64,000 bases of DNA from JAGREO01 sp020446285. GTDB lineage: Bacteria; Pseudomonadota; Alphaproteobacteria; Geminicoccales; Geminicoccaceae. The DNA is taken from NCBI GenBank assembly GCA_041398005.1, contig JAWKVP010000002.1, positions 434,001 to 498,000 on the forward strand, written 5' to 3'. Under the pieces are notes generated by a model that was given only the letters and a program-made list of their open reading frames with translations, made no database searches and was not told the DNA's origin. Both the position numbers and the translations under genes were made by a program. Positions 17,730 to 26,694 of this stretch are shown piece after piece (position 1 is the first letter of the stretch; each line of letters begins with the position of its first letter).

Positions 17730-18389
17730 GTGTGTGAATCCCTGATCTCCGCGCATCCCTGCCCCGTCTGTCGGGACATGCAAACCGCGCCTTTCATGTC
17801 CATCGGCTCGCGCGATTATCACCTTTGCAAGCGCTGTGGTGCACGGTTCCTCGATCATCGGCTGTTGCCGGGCCGGAACGAGGAGAAGGCCCATTACGAC
17901 CGGCATCGAAACAGCATGGACGATCCGGGTTACAGGCGTTTTCTCGCGCGGCTGGCCGAACCCCTGATCGATCGCCTGGCCCCCGGATCGCACGGTCTCG
18001 ATTTCGGATGCGGTCCCGCACCGGTGCTTGCGGCCATGCTGCGCGAGGCTGGTCACGAAACGGTCCTGTACGATCCGTTTTATGCGCCCGATCGCACGGT
18101 TCTCACCCATCCCCGCGACTTCATAACCTGCAGCGAAACGGCCGAACATTTTCACGATCCGGCCGGCGAATTCGAGCGACTGGTTTCGCTCCTGCGGCCG
18201 GGCGGCTGGCTCGCGGTGATGACCTGTTTCCAGAACGACGACACCCGGTTCGCCAACTGGCATTACCGGCGCGATCCCACGCATGTCGTCTTCTACAGGG
18301 CCGAGACCTTCCTCCATATTGCCCGAACCCACGGCCTTGCATGCGAGATCCCGCGCAAGGATGTGGTGCTGATGCAGCGGCCCGATTGA
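17730..18389 (+). CDS. Zinc-ribbon SAM-dependent methyltransferase
   Basis: A 219-residue class I methyltransferase. An N-terminal zinc ribbon (CPVC and CKRC) precedes the SAM-binding motif LDFGCGPAP; SETAEHF and LLRPGGWLAVMT follow as in methyltransferase motifs. The start is a GTG at 17730, needed to include the zinc ribbon, four bases after the preceding stop, so it probably belongs to the same operon. The substrate is unknown. The stop at 18387-18389 touches the end of the convergent hpt gene. Confidence 0.78.
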   Translation: MCESLISAHPCPVCRDMQTAPFMSIGSRDYHLCKRCGARFLDHRLLPGRNEEKAHYDRHRNSMDDPGYRRFLARLAEPLIDRLAPGSHGLDFGCGPAPVLAAMLREAGHETVLYDPFYAPDRTVLTHPRDFITCSETAEHFHDPAGEFERLVSLLRPGGWLAVMTCFQNDDTRFANWHYRRDPTHVVFYRAETFLHIARTHGLACEIPRKDVVLMQRPD

Positions 18390-18914
18390 TCAGGAAACCA
18401 CACCGATATAGGGCAGATGGCGATATCGCTCGGCATAGTCGATACCATAGCCGACGATGAAAACATCCTCGATGGTGAAACCGATGAAATCCGCCTCGAA
18501 ATCCACCTGCCGTCGTGACGGCTTGTCGAGGAGCGCGCAAGACCAGACGTTCCGGGCACCGTTCTCACGGAGCAGATCGGTCGTGAATTTGAGCGTGCGG
18601 CCTGTGTCCTGAATATCATCGACCAGCAGCACATCCTTGTCCCGCACCGATTCCGGCATGCCGCCGATCACCTTCACACGCCCCGAACTCTCCTTCTCGA
18701 GCCCATAGGAGCTCACCTGAAGGAACTCGATGCGCGGCGTGACACCCTTGGCATCGAGCGCACGGACGAGATCGGTGGAAAGCATGAACGCTCCCTTGAG
18801 CAGGCCCACCAATGTGACATCGACCGGCACCCTGCCTGCGATCTCCGCCGCCAGCTCATCGATACGCCGGTGAATGGCAGCAGCGCTGAACAACTCCCTG
18901 ACGGTCTCGCCCAT
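18390..18914 (-). CDS. hpt: Hypoxanthine phosphoribosyltransferase
   Basis: A 174-residue purine-salvage enzyme that makes IMP/GMP from hypoxanthine/guanine and PRPP. The PRPP-binding motif VLLVDDIQDTGRTL is intact, with the earlier LVGLLKGAF loop and C-terminal DFIGFTIEDVFIVGYGIDY region typical of bacterial Hpt. The length is normal. It is transcribed alone on the minus strand and meets the methyltransferase gene tail to tail with no gap. Confidence 0.93.
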   Translation of the reverse strand: MGETVRELFSAAAIHRRIDELAAEIAGRVPVDVTLVGLLKGAFMLSTDLVRALDAKGVTPRIEFLQVSSYGLEKESSGRVKVIGGMPESVRDKDVLLVDDIQDTGRTLKFTTDLLRENGARNVWSCALLDKPSRRQVDFEADFIGFTIEDVFIVGYGIDYAERYRHLPYIGVVS

Positions 18915-19140
18915 GCCGCAAACTCCATTCCAAAAGCCGAACCCGCAAGAGGAATACTAGCAGCGTACCGATCGGATGCCGATAGCCACGATGCACATAC
19001 ACAGGCACGAAGCTGCATGAACGCGCGCGGATTCGCCTGCGGAAACCTGTTGTTAACGATCCTTCTATAGATCTGGAGCCATCACCGGCGGGATCTTGAC
19101 ATTGCGTCGGTCGACCATGGCGGATTGTGGTGAGGCAGGA

Positions 19141-20731
19141 ATGAACGTCGACGCAAAGCGAATGGCCAGACGTGAGGCAATCGGCAAACGCCGGCCGCTC
19201 CCGCCGCTCTTCGGCCTGACGTGTCCTGCCCCGTTGCGCTTCGCGGTTTTCGTCCTCACATCGCTGATGGTCACGGGCCTGCCGTCCCTCGTTCTCGCCC
19301 AGGCAGCGATCAACGCCACCGAAACCGACCTCACGGTCGACGAGAACGGGCCCGACACAGGGTCCATCAGCTTCGTTCTCAATACGCAACCAGCCGCTGA
19401 TGTCACATTTTCCATTTCGAACGACGGAGAATGCAGTGTATCTCCGCCTTCGCTCACGTTCACCCCGAACGCACCACTCAACTGGAACGTTCCGCAGACC
19501 ATCACCATATCCGGCACCGACGATGCGGACATCGAGGGCACGCATACCTGCGAACTGACCGTCAACGGTGCCGTTTCGGCCGACGCGAACTACAATGGCC
19601 TGACGACCGCCCTTTCCGATGTTTCGGTGGCTGACGACGAAGCCCCGGATGCGGGACATGACCTCAAGCCTCTGAGCCGCATTCTGCAGCAGGATTTCGA
19701 ACAGACCATCGGTGTCCATTCGCGCCTGCTTTCCTCCATCGCCGGAGACGCGGCGGGGCGCGTGGGTCGCGCGGCAGGGGCGCGCTCGTGCGGTGATGGA
19801 ACCGCAAGCGAGACATCTGCCGGCGATACCGGCATGTCGGGCTCGATCAGCCATGAAATCAGTGACTGCCAATCCGGCACGCGATCGATCGCATCTGCCC
19901 GCTTCACCGCATTGGACTCGAGGGATATCGATTCCGGTGGCGTGCTCAATGTCACCTTCCAGCGGGAAAGGATGCGTACAGGGCATGACCTCGTCGGAAT
20001 GCTCGTCGGCGGATATGTTTCCCGTTCCGATGTTGATGGAAACGCTTCCGGGCATATTGACGGATATGGCGGCCAGGGCGGTCTCTACGGTGTTCGCGAC
20101 CTGCAGAACGGCCTGTCACTCGACTACTATGCTGCCCTTGGTTTCGGATATCACCGTTTCGATCTCGGCTTCGGTGATGCGGGTGGCAGCTTCGACACGA
20201 AGGGCCATTGTGGCTACGCCGCATTGCTCGGCGGTGCTGCGATATCCGGTACGGTGGATTTCGACATGTTCAGCCTCACGCCCAGAGGTGGTGTCGATTT
20301 CGGACTGGCTCACGCCAGCGATCCGGATGTGACGATCCGTGATGATATCGGCAACAGTCATGACGAGCTCGATCTCGACAGTGCGCGGGGCGGGCGCGGA
20401 CATATCGAAACCGCGTTCGGTTTCGGTGGTCGAGGCGCCGGCCTGCCCGGAACGATACGTCAACCATTGCTGGAGATTGCCCCGCGCCTGTTCTGCGAGC
20501 AGAATCATGCAGGCAATTCGTCGAGTTGCGGTGTCGGCGGGTAACCGGTGCAAAAGCCCGGGCGATCAGGCGTTTGCGGCGGTGACGAGCTGGGCGAGTG
20601 AAGAACGATCCGTGTTCGAGTTAAGCTACGACCTGCCGGTCCTCGGTGACGCCGGCTTCCTTTCGACAAATCTCGGAGTCAATCAGACCGGCACAGGAAA
20701 TATCCTGCAAAAGCTCGTCATTCCATTCTGA
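19141..20731 (+). pseudogene. Secreted surface barrel protein, apparently frameshifted near the C-terminus
   Basis: ATG 19141 (after GAGGCAGGA) opens a protein with a long signal peptide ending VLA|QAA, one Calx-beta-like beta-sandwich domain (about residues 52-160, with FTPNAPLNWNVPQTITI), and an autotransporter-like barrel. The frame stops at TAA 20542-20544. The next frame continues from 20540 as GNRCKSPGDQAFAAVTSW and ends LQKLVIPF at TGA 20729-20731, a believable barrel end with a terminal Phe. Removing one G from GGG at 20539-20541 joins the two. It may be a broken gene, a phase-variable switch or a sequencing error. Its role, if intact, would be at the cell surface. Confidence 0.7.
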
Positions 20732-20776
20732 TGAATGGTCAGCATTCCCGGAATCATCTCACTCTGACGAGCTTTT
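20709..20776. terminator. Candidate bidirectional terminator overlapping two gene ends
   Basis: AAAAGCTCGTCA (20709-20720) and its exact complement TGACGAGCTTTT (20765-20776) flank 44 bases that include the smaller hairpin CCATTC/GAATGG. The arms fall within the last codons of the frameshifted barrel gene and of convergent yidC, and each strand ends its stem in a short T-run. This arrangement suits a two-way terminator. Confidence 0.5.
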
Positions 20777-22531
20777 GGTGGTCTGGCCATCTACCTGGAC
20801 ACCCATCTTGCGCATGATGATCCATTGCTGGGCGATGGAGAGGATATTGTTCCAGGTCCAGTAGAGGACGAGACCGGCGGAGAATGTGGCGAACAGGAAG
20901 GTGAACATCACCGGCAGGAACATCATCACCTTGGCCTGCACGGGATCGGCGGGCTGCGGGTTGAGGCGTTGCTGCAGCCACATGGTAAAGCCCATCATGA
21001 GCGGCAGGGCACCGATCATCAGCATTTGCGGCGGCGTGAATGGCAGAAGGCCGAACAGGTTGAACATCGAGGTCGGATCGGGCGCCGAAAGGTCGTGAAT
21101 CCAGCCGTAGAACGGTGCATGACGCATCTCGATGTTCACGAACAGAACCTTGTAGAGGGAGAAGAACACCGGAATCTGGACGACGATCGGCAGGCAGCCG
21201 GCCATCGGATTGACCTTCTCCTTCTTGTAGAGCGCCATCAGCTCCTGCTGCATCTTCTGCTTGTCTTCACCATAACGCTCGCGCAGCTTCTGCATCTCGG
21301 GCTGCAGCTTCTTCATCTGGCTCATCGCCCGGTAGGACTTGTTGGCCAGCGGGAAGAACAGGAGCTTGACCACCAGCGTCAGGCAGAGAATGGCAATGCC
21401 GTAATTCCCGACAAGTCCGTAGAAGAACTCCAGCATGTGAAAGATCGGCTTGGTCAGGAAATAGAACCAGCCGAAATCGACCGCCCGGTCGAAGAGCGGG
21501 ATGCCGTACTGTTCGGAATAGGCATCAAGCTTGTCGACTTCCTTTGCACCGGCGAAGAAATGATGGGTGACGCTGACCGTCTGGCCCGGCTGGACCGTGC
21601 GCGGCTGCCAGAGGTAATCGACCTGATAGCGCGACTGCCCATCCTTGAGCGAATGGCGGAAGTTGGCGACGAGCTGCTCGGCCTGCGCGGGAACGAGAGC
21701 GGTCAGCCAGTACTTGTCGGTGATGCCAAGCCAGCCGCCGGCGGACGTCATCTCGACATCGCCATCGTCCTGAAGGTCGCTGTAGTCGATCTCCGTCAGG
21801 GTCTCGTCCATGACGCCGATCGGCCCCTCGTGCAGAATGTAGAAGCCGGAGATCTGCGGCGTACCCCAACGGCTGACGAGATCATAGGGATGCAGCGTCA
21901 CCGGCTGGTCGCTGTTGTTGGTGACCGAGCGGGTCAGCTCGAACATGTAGTTCCCGTCGAGCGTGATGCTCTTCTCGAACGCGAGCCCGGCGCCATTGTC
22001 CCAGGTCAGCACCGCCGGCTGGTTGGCCGACAGCGTCTCCGTGCCGGTTTGCCAGAGCGTGTCGCCGGAAGGCACGACCACTCCGTCGGTTGCCGCCACC
22101 CAGCCGGATTCGGCGAAATAGGCATTGGCCGTCCCGGCGGGATTGAGCAGCTTGATCTCGGGTGAACTCTTGCTGAGTTCTTCGTGGTAGTCGGCGAGGG
22201 TGATGTCGTCGATGCGTCCGCCCTGCAGCGAGAGCGAGCCGTGCAGGCGGCCATTGTCGATCCGCAGGCTGCGGCGCTCGGCGAGTACCGCCTCGCGCTG
22301 GCGGCCGTCGGCGCCCTCCATGCCGGGGATGACGACATTGCCCGAGGTGGCGGCACCCGCGGGTGCCGGTTTCACAGTGCCGTCGCCGCCCGAAGCGGCA
22401 AGTTCAGCCGCTTCCTGCTGCTGGGCCTCCTGCAGGGCACGCTGGCGCGGCATCTCGTAGAACACCTGGAAGAGCAGGATGATGCCTACCGATAGAACGA
22501 TCGCCAGGATCAGGTTGCGCTGGTCACTCAT
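20759..22531 (-). CDS. yidC: Membrane protein insertase YidC
   Basis: A 590-residue YidC/Oxa1 insertase. It has the N-terminal anchor (NLILAIVLSVGIILLFQVF), a large periplasmic beta-sandwich domain (about 90-350), and the C-terminal core with FLTKPIFHMLEFFY, the NKSYRAMSQMKKLQPEM cytoplasmic region, GCLPIVVQIPVFFSLYKVL and FNLFGLLPF. It inserts inner-membrane proteins with or without Sec. ATG 22531 overlaps the yidD stop (ATGA), so it is co-translated in the rpmH-rnpA-yidD-yidC order. Confidence 0.97.
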   Translation of the reverse strand: MSDQRNLILAIVLSVGIILLFQVFYEMPRQRALQEAQQQEAAELAASGGDGTVKPAPAGAATSGNVVIPGMEGADGRQREAVLAERRSLRIDNGRLHGSLSLQGGRIDDITLADYHEELSKSSPEIKLLNPAGTANAYFAESGWVAATDGVVVPSGDTLWQTGTETLSANQPAVLTWDNGAGLAFEKSITLDGNYMFELTRSVTNNSDQPVTLHPYDLVSRWGTPQISGFYILHEGPIGVMDETLTEIDYSDLQDDGDVEMTSAGGWLGITDKYWLTALVPAQAEQLVANFRHSLKDGQSRYQVDYLWQPRTVQPGQTVSVTHHFFAGAKEVDKLDAYSEQYGIPLFDRAVDFGWFYFLTKPIFHMLEFFYGLVGNYGIAILCLTLVVKLLFFPLANKSYRAMSQMKKLQPEMQKLRERYGEDKQKMQQELMALYKKEKVNPMAGCLPIVVQIPVFFSLYKVLFVNIEMRHAPFYGWIHDLSAPDPTSMFNLFGLLPFTPPQMLMIGALPLMMGFTMWLQQRLNPQPADPVQAKVMMFLPVMFTFLFATFSAGLVLYWTWNNILSIAQQWIIMRKMGVQVDGQTTKSSSE

Positions 22532-22788
22532 GTCGGCGAACGGCCTTTCGAACTGGCATGAACAGGAACACCGCCGCGACCCGGGTCCTCGTCCGGCAGC
22601 GGATCGTATCCCGACCCTCCCCACGGATGACAACGCATGACACGACGAATGGCGAACAGGGAACCTCGAAGGGCACCGTAGCGATCGAGCGCCTCGAGTG
22701 CATATTCCGAACATGTCGGGGCGAAACGGCAGCGCGGCCCGAGCATAGGCGAGATGGCATAGCGATAAAAGAGGATGAACACCCTCAA
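22528..22788 (-). CDS. yidD: Membrane protein insertion efficiency factor YidD
   Basis: A roughly 86-residue YidD protein, helping YidC-dependent insertion. The signature ISPMLGPRCRFAPTCSEYALEAL and the later WGGSGYDPLP are nearly family consensus. No ATG lies near the expected start; a TTG at 22788 gives a normal length and places LRVFILFYRY at the N-terminus. It overlaps the end of rnpA by four bases and the start of yidC by four. Confidence 0.9.
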   Translation of the reverse strand: MRVFILFYRYAISPMLGPRCRFAPTCSEYALEALDRYGALRGSLFAIRRVMRCHPWGGSGYDPLPDEDPGRGGVPVHASSKGRSPT

Positions 22789-23177
22789 CGGCCAGACGAA
22801 AGGGGACCGCCCCTGCAGCAGCACAGCTTTCGCAGGCCAGTTTCCAGCGTGTGTGTGATCTGGTCGAAGGGGCATGACAGGATCGGCCCTCGCGCGATCA
22901 GCACAAAGTCGGTTCCACGCGCGGCAAGACATCGCATGACGAGACGTGGCATGACGAGACGTGCCGCCTCGCGCATGCGCCTCTTGGCCCGATTGCGCGC
23001 GACGGCATTGCCAAGGCGTCTGGTCGCGGTGAAACCGATACCGATTTCATCGCCGGGGGCACTCCCTGCCCCGCCCTGCCCGGCCGGACCGCGCCGCTCC
23101 ACACATTGCAGGACGAGAGGCTTGCCGACGAACTTGCGACCACGCGCCGCACGGAGAAACTCCGGACGCTTGCGCAG
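22785..23177 (-). CDS. rnpA: Ribonuclease P protein component, start codon unresolved
   Basis: The protein subunit of RNase P, which matures tRNA 5' ends. The conserved core is clear: RLRKRPEFLRAARG at the N-terminus, GFTATRRLGNAVARNRAKRRMREAARL (the RNR signature) and TDFVLIARGP. No ATG, GTG or TTG exists in frame between the rpmH stop and this core; the frame runs open back through rpmH in another phase. The boundary used here is a CTG at 23177 (130 aa); another CTG lies at 23231. A GTG in a neighbouring frame just after rpmH raises the possibility of an indel. A 15-bp tandem repeat lies inside the gene. Confidence 0.85.
   Translation of the reverse strand: MRKRPEFLRAARGRKFVGKPLVLQCVERRGPAGQGGAGSAPGDEIGIGFTATRRLGNAVARNRAKRRMREAARLVMPRLVMRCLAARGTDFVLIARGPILSCPFDQITHTLETGLRKLCCCRGGPLSSGR
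22936..22965. repeat. 15-bp imperfect tandem repeat within rnpA
   Basis: ATGACGAGACGTGGC at 22936-22950 is followed at once by ATGACGAGACGTGCC at 22951-22965, with one mismatch. On the rnpA strand it gives two copies of a short R-L-V-M-P/R stretch. As a unit of 15 it keeps the frame. Confidence 0.75.
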
Positions 23178-23227
23178 CCGGACGAGTCGGACAGGAGCGA
23201 GCGACTTGTCCTGATGCTCACCGCAAT

Positions 23228-23362
23228 TCAGGCGGAAAGTTTCTTGCGGCCACGCGCCCGGCGGGCATTGATGACCTTGCGTCCACCGACAGTGGACATG
23301 CGCGAGCGAAATCCGTGCCGCCGCTTGCGAACAAGCCGGCTCGGCTGATAGGTCCTTTTCAC
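23228..23362 (-). CDS. rpmH: 50S ribosomal protein L34
   Basis: A 44-residue L34. It begins with GTG (23360-23362) then KRTYQPSRLVRKRRHGFRSR and ends GRKKLSA, matching the family along its whole length. It heads the rpmH-rnpA-yidD-yidC operon, with a good promoter 40-70 bases upstream. Confidence 0.96.
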   Translation of the reverse strand: MKRTYQPSRLVRKRRHGFRSRMSTVGGRKVINARRARGRKKLSA

Positions 23363-23403
23363 TGGTCGACCCCGTATCGTTCTGGAATGATAAAACCTGC
23401 GTC

Positions 23404-23432
23404 GATATATGGAGACCGAAGCTTGCTGTCAA
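23404..23432 (-). promoter_or_regulatory. Predicted sigma-70 promoter of rpmH
   Basis: On the minus strand, TTGACA (23427-23432) and TATATC (23404-23409) are separated by exactly 17 bases, close to the sigma-70 consensus. Transcription would start near 23397, about 35 bases before the rpmH GTG. Confidence 0.7.
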
Positions 23433-23490
23433 ATGGCCCGGCAACCGGCGGGACGAATCCGGTGGCTTTCGATGGTCGCGACAAGCGTCC

Positions 23491-24930
23491 GTGAACGCTG
23501 AAGGCAGCCGCGCTCCCGTCGGCCGCGGCCTGTCAGCGCGCCTGCTCATCATCACGGTCGCCTGCGTCCTCATCGGAGAAATCCTGATCTATCTGCCGTC
23601 GATCGTGCATTTCTGGCAGACCTATCTCGAACAGCGGATCGCCGCTGCCCATCTCGCCACACTGGCCCCGGCCGCCAGCCATGACGGCATCGACATCGCC
23701 CTCGCCGACGAATTGCTCATCCATTCGGGCACCGTGGCCATCACCTTGCGCGATCCCGAACCGAGACTGATGCTCGGCGAATTGCCGATGGTCGACAAGG
23801 TCTACCGGCTGAGCAAGGCGTCGCCGCTCGATCTCGCACTGAACACGCTCGAGACGCTCCACTACCGGGGCCAGCGCTTCATCCGGGTCATCGGCGATGC
23901 ACCGATGCTGTCCGGTACGGAGATCGATATCGTCCTCGCGGACGCACATCTCTGGTCGGAGATGGTCGCCTATTCGCAGCGCATCCTCCTGACCTCCCTG
24001 CTTCTTTCCGCCGTCGTCGCGGCCCTGCTCTTCGTCAGTCTGCAACACCTCATCGTGCGTCCGCTCGGGCAGGTTGCGAGCCGGCTGACGGCGTTCCGCC
24101 AACATCCCGAGGATGAGAGCCTTGCCGCACCGGCGAGTAACCGCCCGGACGAAATCGGCATCCTGGAGCGGGAAATGCTGCAGATGCAGAACGATCTGCG
24201 ACAGGCGCTTGCCGGCAAGGCACGGCTGGCGACACTCGGCGAGGCCGTGAGCCGGATCAGCCACGACCTGCGCAATTCGCTTTCCAGCGCCCTGCTCGTG
24301 TCCGACCGGCTGGAACGCAGCGACGACCCGTCCGTTCGCAAAGCCACGCCACGTCTGGTGGGGGCACTGGAACGGGCGATACGGCTCTGCGACGCGACGC
24401 TCGATCATGCCCGCAACCGGCCACGACCACTGCAGATCACCTCCGTGAACCTGCGCGGACTCGTGGACGAGGTGGTTGCCGACATCGCCGCTCCGCGGGC
24501 CGGCCTCGATCTCGTCATCAACATCGACCCCGCCTGGATCCTCGCGGTCGACCGGGATGGAATGCATCGTGTGCTGACCAATATCGTACGAAACGCAGTC
24601 CGTGCGATGCCCGCGGGCGGGCGGCTTGCGGTTACGGCAACGGTATCGCCCGAGGGCCGCAGCGGAAGTGACAGCCGCGGCAACGGCGTCACGATTGCGG
24701 TGGATGATACGGGAGACGGAGTTCCCGCACGCATCCTCGACCAGCTGTTCAAACCGTTCGCCTCGGGTGACATCGAGAACGGCACGGGGCTCGGCCTCGC
24801 CAACAGTCGCGAGATCGTTCGCCGGCACGGAGGCGAGGTACGCCTCGCCGCAACGGGTGCCGAAGGTTCGCGTTTCGAGATCCACCTCCCTGCACGAGCC
24901 GTCAGACGGGTTGCGGGAGGTGATAGCTGA
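23491..24930 (+). CDS. Sensor histidine kinase without an adjacent response regulator
   Basis: A 479-residue membrane sensor kinase starting with GTG 23491. A first transmembrane helix (about 18-38), a periplasmic sensor region, a second helix (about 166-188), a HAMP segment and a HisKA domain with His258 in ISHDLRNS are followed by the ATPase domain: NIVRNAVRAMP (N box), DDTGDGVP (G1), GTGLGLANS (G2). All catalytic motifs look intact. No response regulator is nearby, so its partner must be elsewhere. It is divergent from rpmH and their promoters must share about 130 bases. Confidence 0.9.
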   Translation: MNAEGSRAPVGRGLSARLLIITVACVLIGEILIYLPSIVHFWQTYLEQRIAAAHLATLAPAASHDGIDIALADELLIHSGTVAITLRDPEPRLMLGELPMVDKVYRLSKASPLDLALNTLETLHYRGQRFIRVIGDAPMLSGTEIDIVLADAHLWSEMVAYSQRILLTSLLLSAVVAALLFVSLQHLIVRPLGQVASRLTAFRQHPEDESLAAPASNRPDEIGILEREMLQMQNDLRQALAGKARLATLGEAVSRISHDLRNSLSSALLVSDRLERSDDPSVRKATPRLVGALERAIRLCDATLDHARNRPRPLQITSVNLRGLVDEVVADIAAPRAGLDLVINIDPAWILAVDRDGMHRVLTNIVRNAVRAMPAGGRLAVTATVSPEGRSGSDSRGNGVTIAVDDTGDGVPARILDQLFKPFASGDIENGTGLGLANSREIVRRHGGEVRLAATGAEGSRFEIHLPARAVRRVAGGDS

Positions 24931-24946
24931 ACGAGGAAGAAAGAGG

Positions 24947-25348
24947 ATGATCGCCGGATCGAAGCCACTGCACGCGGTGTTGCTGCTGCTTCTGTCGGGA
25001 TGCGGCTACGAGGGACCCGAACTGGCCGGCATTCCCGGACTTCAGACCAAGGTGCGGGCCTATTATCGTGACCATGCGACCGAAAGGAACGGCTCCTGCC
25101 GGGCGCCGGAGATGCGCGGAATCACGCAGGTGGACATTCTCGAGGACAATGACGACGAAATGTCGATCAGGGTGCGCTACTACTTCCGGGATGACGAGTT
25201 CGGTGACATCGACGACCGTCCCTGGCGCCTCTTCGACCGGTGCACCGGCTTCGCCTCCAGGGAGTTCACGGTGGGAAAACGCGACGAGAACACGATCGTG
25301 ACCGGAATGACCGGCGAGTTCCGCAAGACCCGCGACTGGAGCCGGTAA
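24947..25348 (+). CDS. Small predicted lipoprotein of unknown function
   Basis: A 133-residue protein starting at ATG 24947 after GAGGAAGAAAGAGG. The N-terminus ends in the lipobox LSGC (Cys19). The rest is acidic and polar, with four further cysteines or aromatic-rich strands around VRYYFRDDEF and a C-terminal GEFRKTRDW. I do not recognise the family. It follows the sensor kinase by 16 bases and is probably co-transcribed, so a role in signal perception is possible but unproven. Confidence 0.72.
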   Translation: MIAGSKPLHAVLLLLLSGCGYEGPELAGIPGLQTKVRAYYRDHATERNGSCRAPEMRGITQVDILEDNDDEMSIRVRYYFRDDEFGDIDDRPWRLFDRCTGFASREFTVGKRDENTIVTGMTGEFRKTRDWSR

Positions 25349-25377
25349 CCGGCGAAACCTGCCCCGGGTATCACCTG

Positions 25378-26694
25378 TCAGCCTTCCTTGAGGGCATTCT
25401 GGCGGTAGCGGATGATGCCATCGGTGAAATAGGAAAGGATGGAGCGCTCGCCGACGCGGAATTCGATATCGACCAGCATTCCCGGCAGGACGGCATGGCT
25501 TTCATCGCTGCCGACATGGATGCCGTCGGTGAAAACGGACACGCCATAGGCGGGAAGCGCACCTTCCGTCGGAGCGCTCGCATCGACAGCGATCTGCCCG
25601 ACGGCTCCGTCCAGGGTTCCGTAGCGCGCGAAGTCGTATGCGCGGACCTTGACCGTCGCCGGCATCCCCTGTCGAATCCGGCTGATATCCTCATTGGCGA
25701 CATCGGCGCGGATCACGAGCCTGTCCTCGACCGGAACGAGCTTCATCAGCGGATCGTTGGCACCCACGGACTGCCCCTCTGCGAGCAGTCCGAGTTCCTG
25801 CACGATCCCGTCGACGGGTGCCATGACCTGCAGATCCTCGACAATGGCGGTACGCGCGACCGCCTGCTCGCGAAGCCGGTCGCGCTCGGCCGTCACCCTG
25901 GCAAGTCCCGCCCGAAGCTCGCTCTTTCGATCCGCCTCCAGCTTCTCCAGTTTCGCCTTCTGCTCCGCGATGGCGGCATCCGCGCTGCCACGGGTGGCTT
26001 CCGCCCGCTTGAGCAGCCCCTTCGTCTCGACGAGCTGTCGTTCGACCTCGAGTGCCTTGAGTTTCGGATAGAGCCCCCGCTCGGCGAGTTCGCGCACGGC
26101 TTCGAGTTGCCGCTCCAGAAGAACGAGCCCGGACGAGAGCCTCTCGGTGTCGGCTGCCACCTCACGTTCGCCGTCACGCCGTGCCCGGATCGCTTCGAGC
26201 AGGGTTCGACGTTCGGATGCCAGCGCCTCGCGCCGCGCCTGCAGCAGTTCGTTCTGCTGCTCGAACAATTCGGGCCGGCGCTCCGCGAGATCCGCTGGAA
26301 ACGCGAGCCCGGCACCGGAAATCTCGGCGGTGAACCGCGCGACCTCGGCTTCCTTCTGCTCCAGATCGGCAATCACGCTGCGCCGTTCGCTCACCGCGAG
26401 TTCCGGCGCGAATGCCAGGAGCGGATCACCCGCATGAACGAACACCCCCTCGCTGACATAGAGGCGCGCGATCCGCCCGCCTTCGGCATGGTTGATGACC
26501 TTGACCCGCCCCATGGGCTCGACCTTGCCCTCGGCGCGTATTACCTCCTCGACCTTCGCCCAGGCCATCCAGCCAATTCCGATGGCGAAGATCATCGCGA
26601 TGCCGACGATCAGCGTGCTCGCGACAGGCGAGGTGCGCCGTTCGAGACTGGCCCTCGCGAATGCCGGCACAACGGGGCTGTCCTGTTCGTCCAT
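25378..26694 (-). CDS. Type I secretion HlyD-family adaptor
   Basis: A 438-residue membrane-fusion protein. One transmembrane helix (about 27-47) is followed by a biotinyl-lipoyl half-motif (GKVEPMGRVKVINHAEGG), a long coiled-coil hairpin (about 100-270), the second lipoyl half (VMAPVDGIVQEL) and a beta-barrel domain ending in RVGERSILSYFTDGI. It would link the inner-membrane ABC transporter to an outer-membrane TolC protein. The ATG at 26694 overlaps the transporter stop by one base (TGATG). No TolC gene is adjacent. Confidence 0.9.
   Translation of the reverse strand: MDEQDSPVVPAFARASLERRTSPVASTLIVGIAMIFAIGIGWMAWAKVEEVIRAEGKVEPMGRVKVINHAEGGRIARLYVSEGVFVHAGDPLLAFAPELAVSERRSVIADLEQKEAEVARFTAEISGAGLAFPADLAERRPELFEQQNELLQARREALASERRTLLEAIRARRDGEREVAADTERLSSGLVLLERQLEAVRELAERGLYPKLKALEVERQLVETKGLLKRAEATRGSADAAIAEQKAKLEKLEADRKSELRAGLARVTAERDRLREQAVARTAIVEDLQVMAPVDGIVQELGLLAEGQSVGANDPLMKLVPVEDRLVIRADVANEDISRIRQGMPATVKVRAYDFARYGTLDGAVGQIAVDASAPTEGALPAYGVSVFTDGIHVGSDESHAVLPGMLVDIEFRVGERSILSYFTDGIIRYRQNALKEG

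Noticed and set aside
20825..22165. A 446-codon open frame on the plus strand within yidC
   Set aside because: It is the antisense shadow of yidC, with no domain, ribosome site or normal composition.
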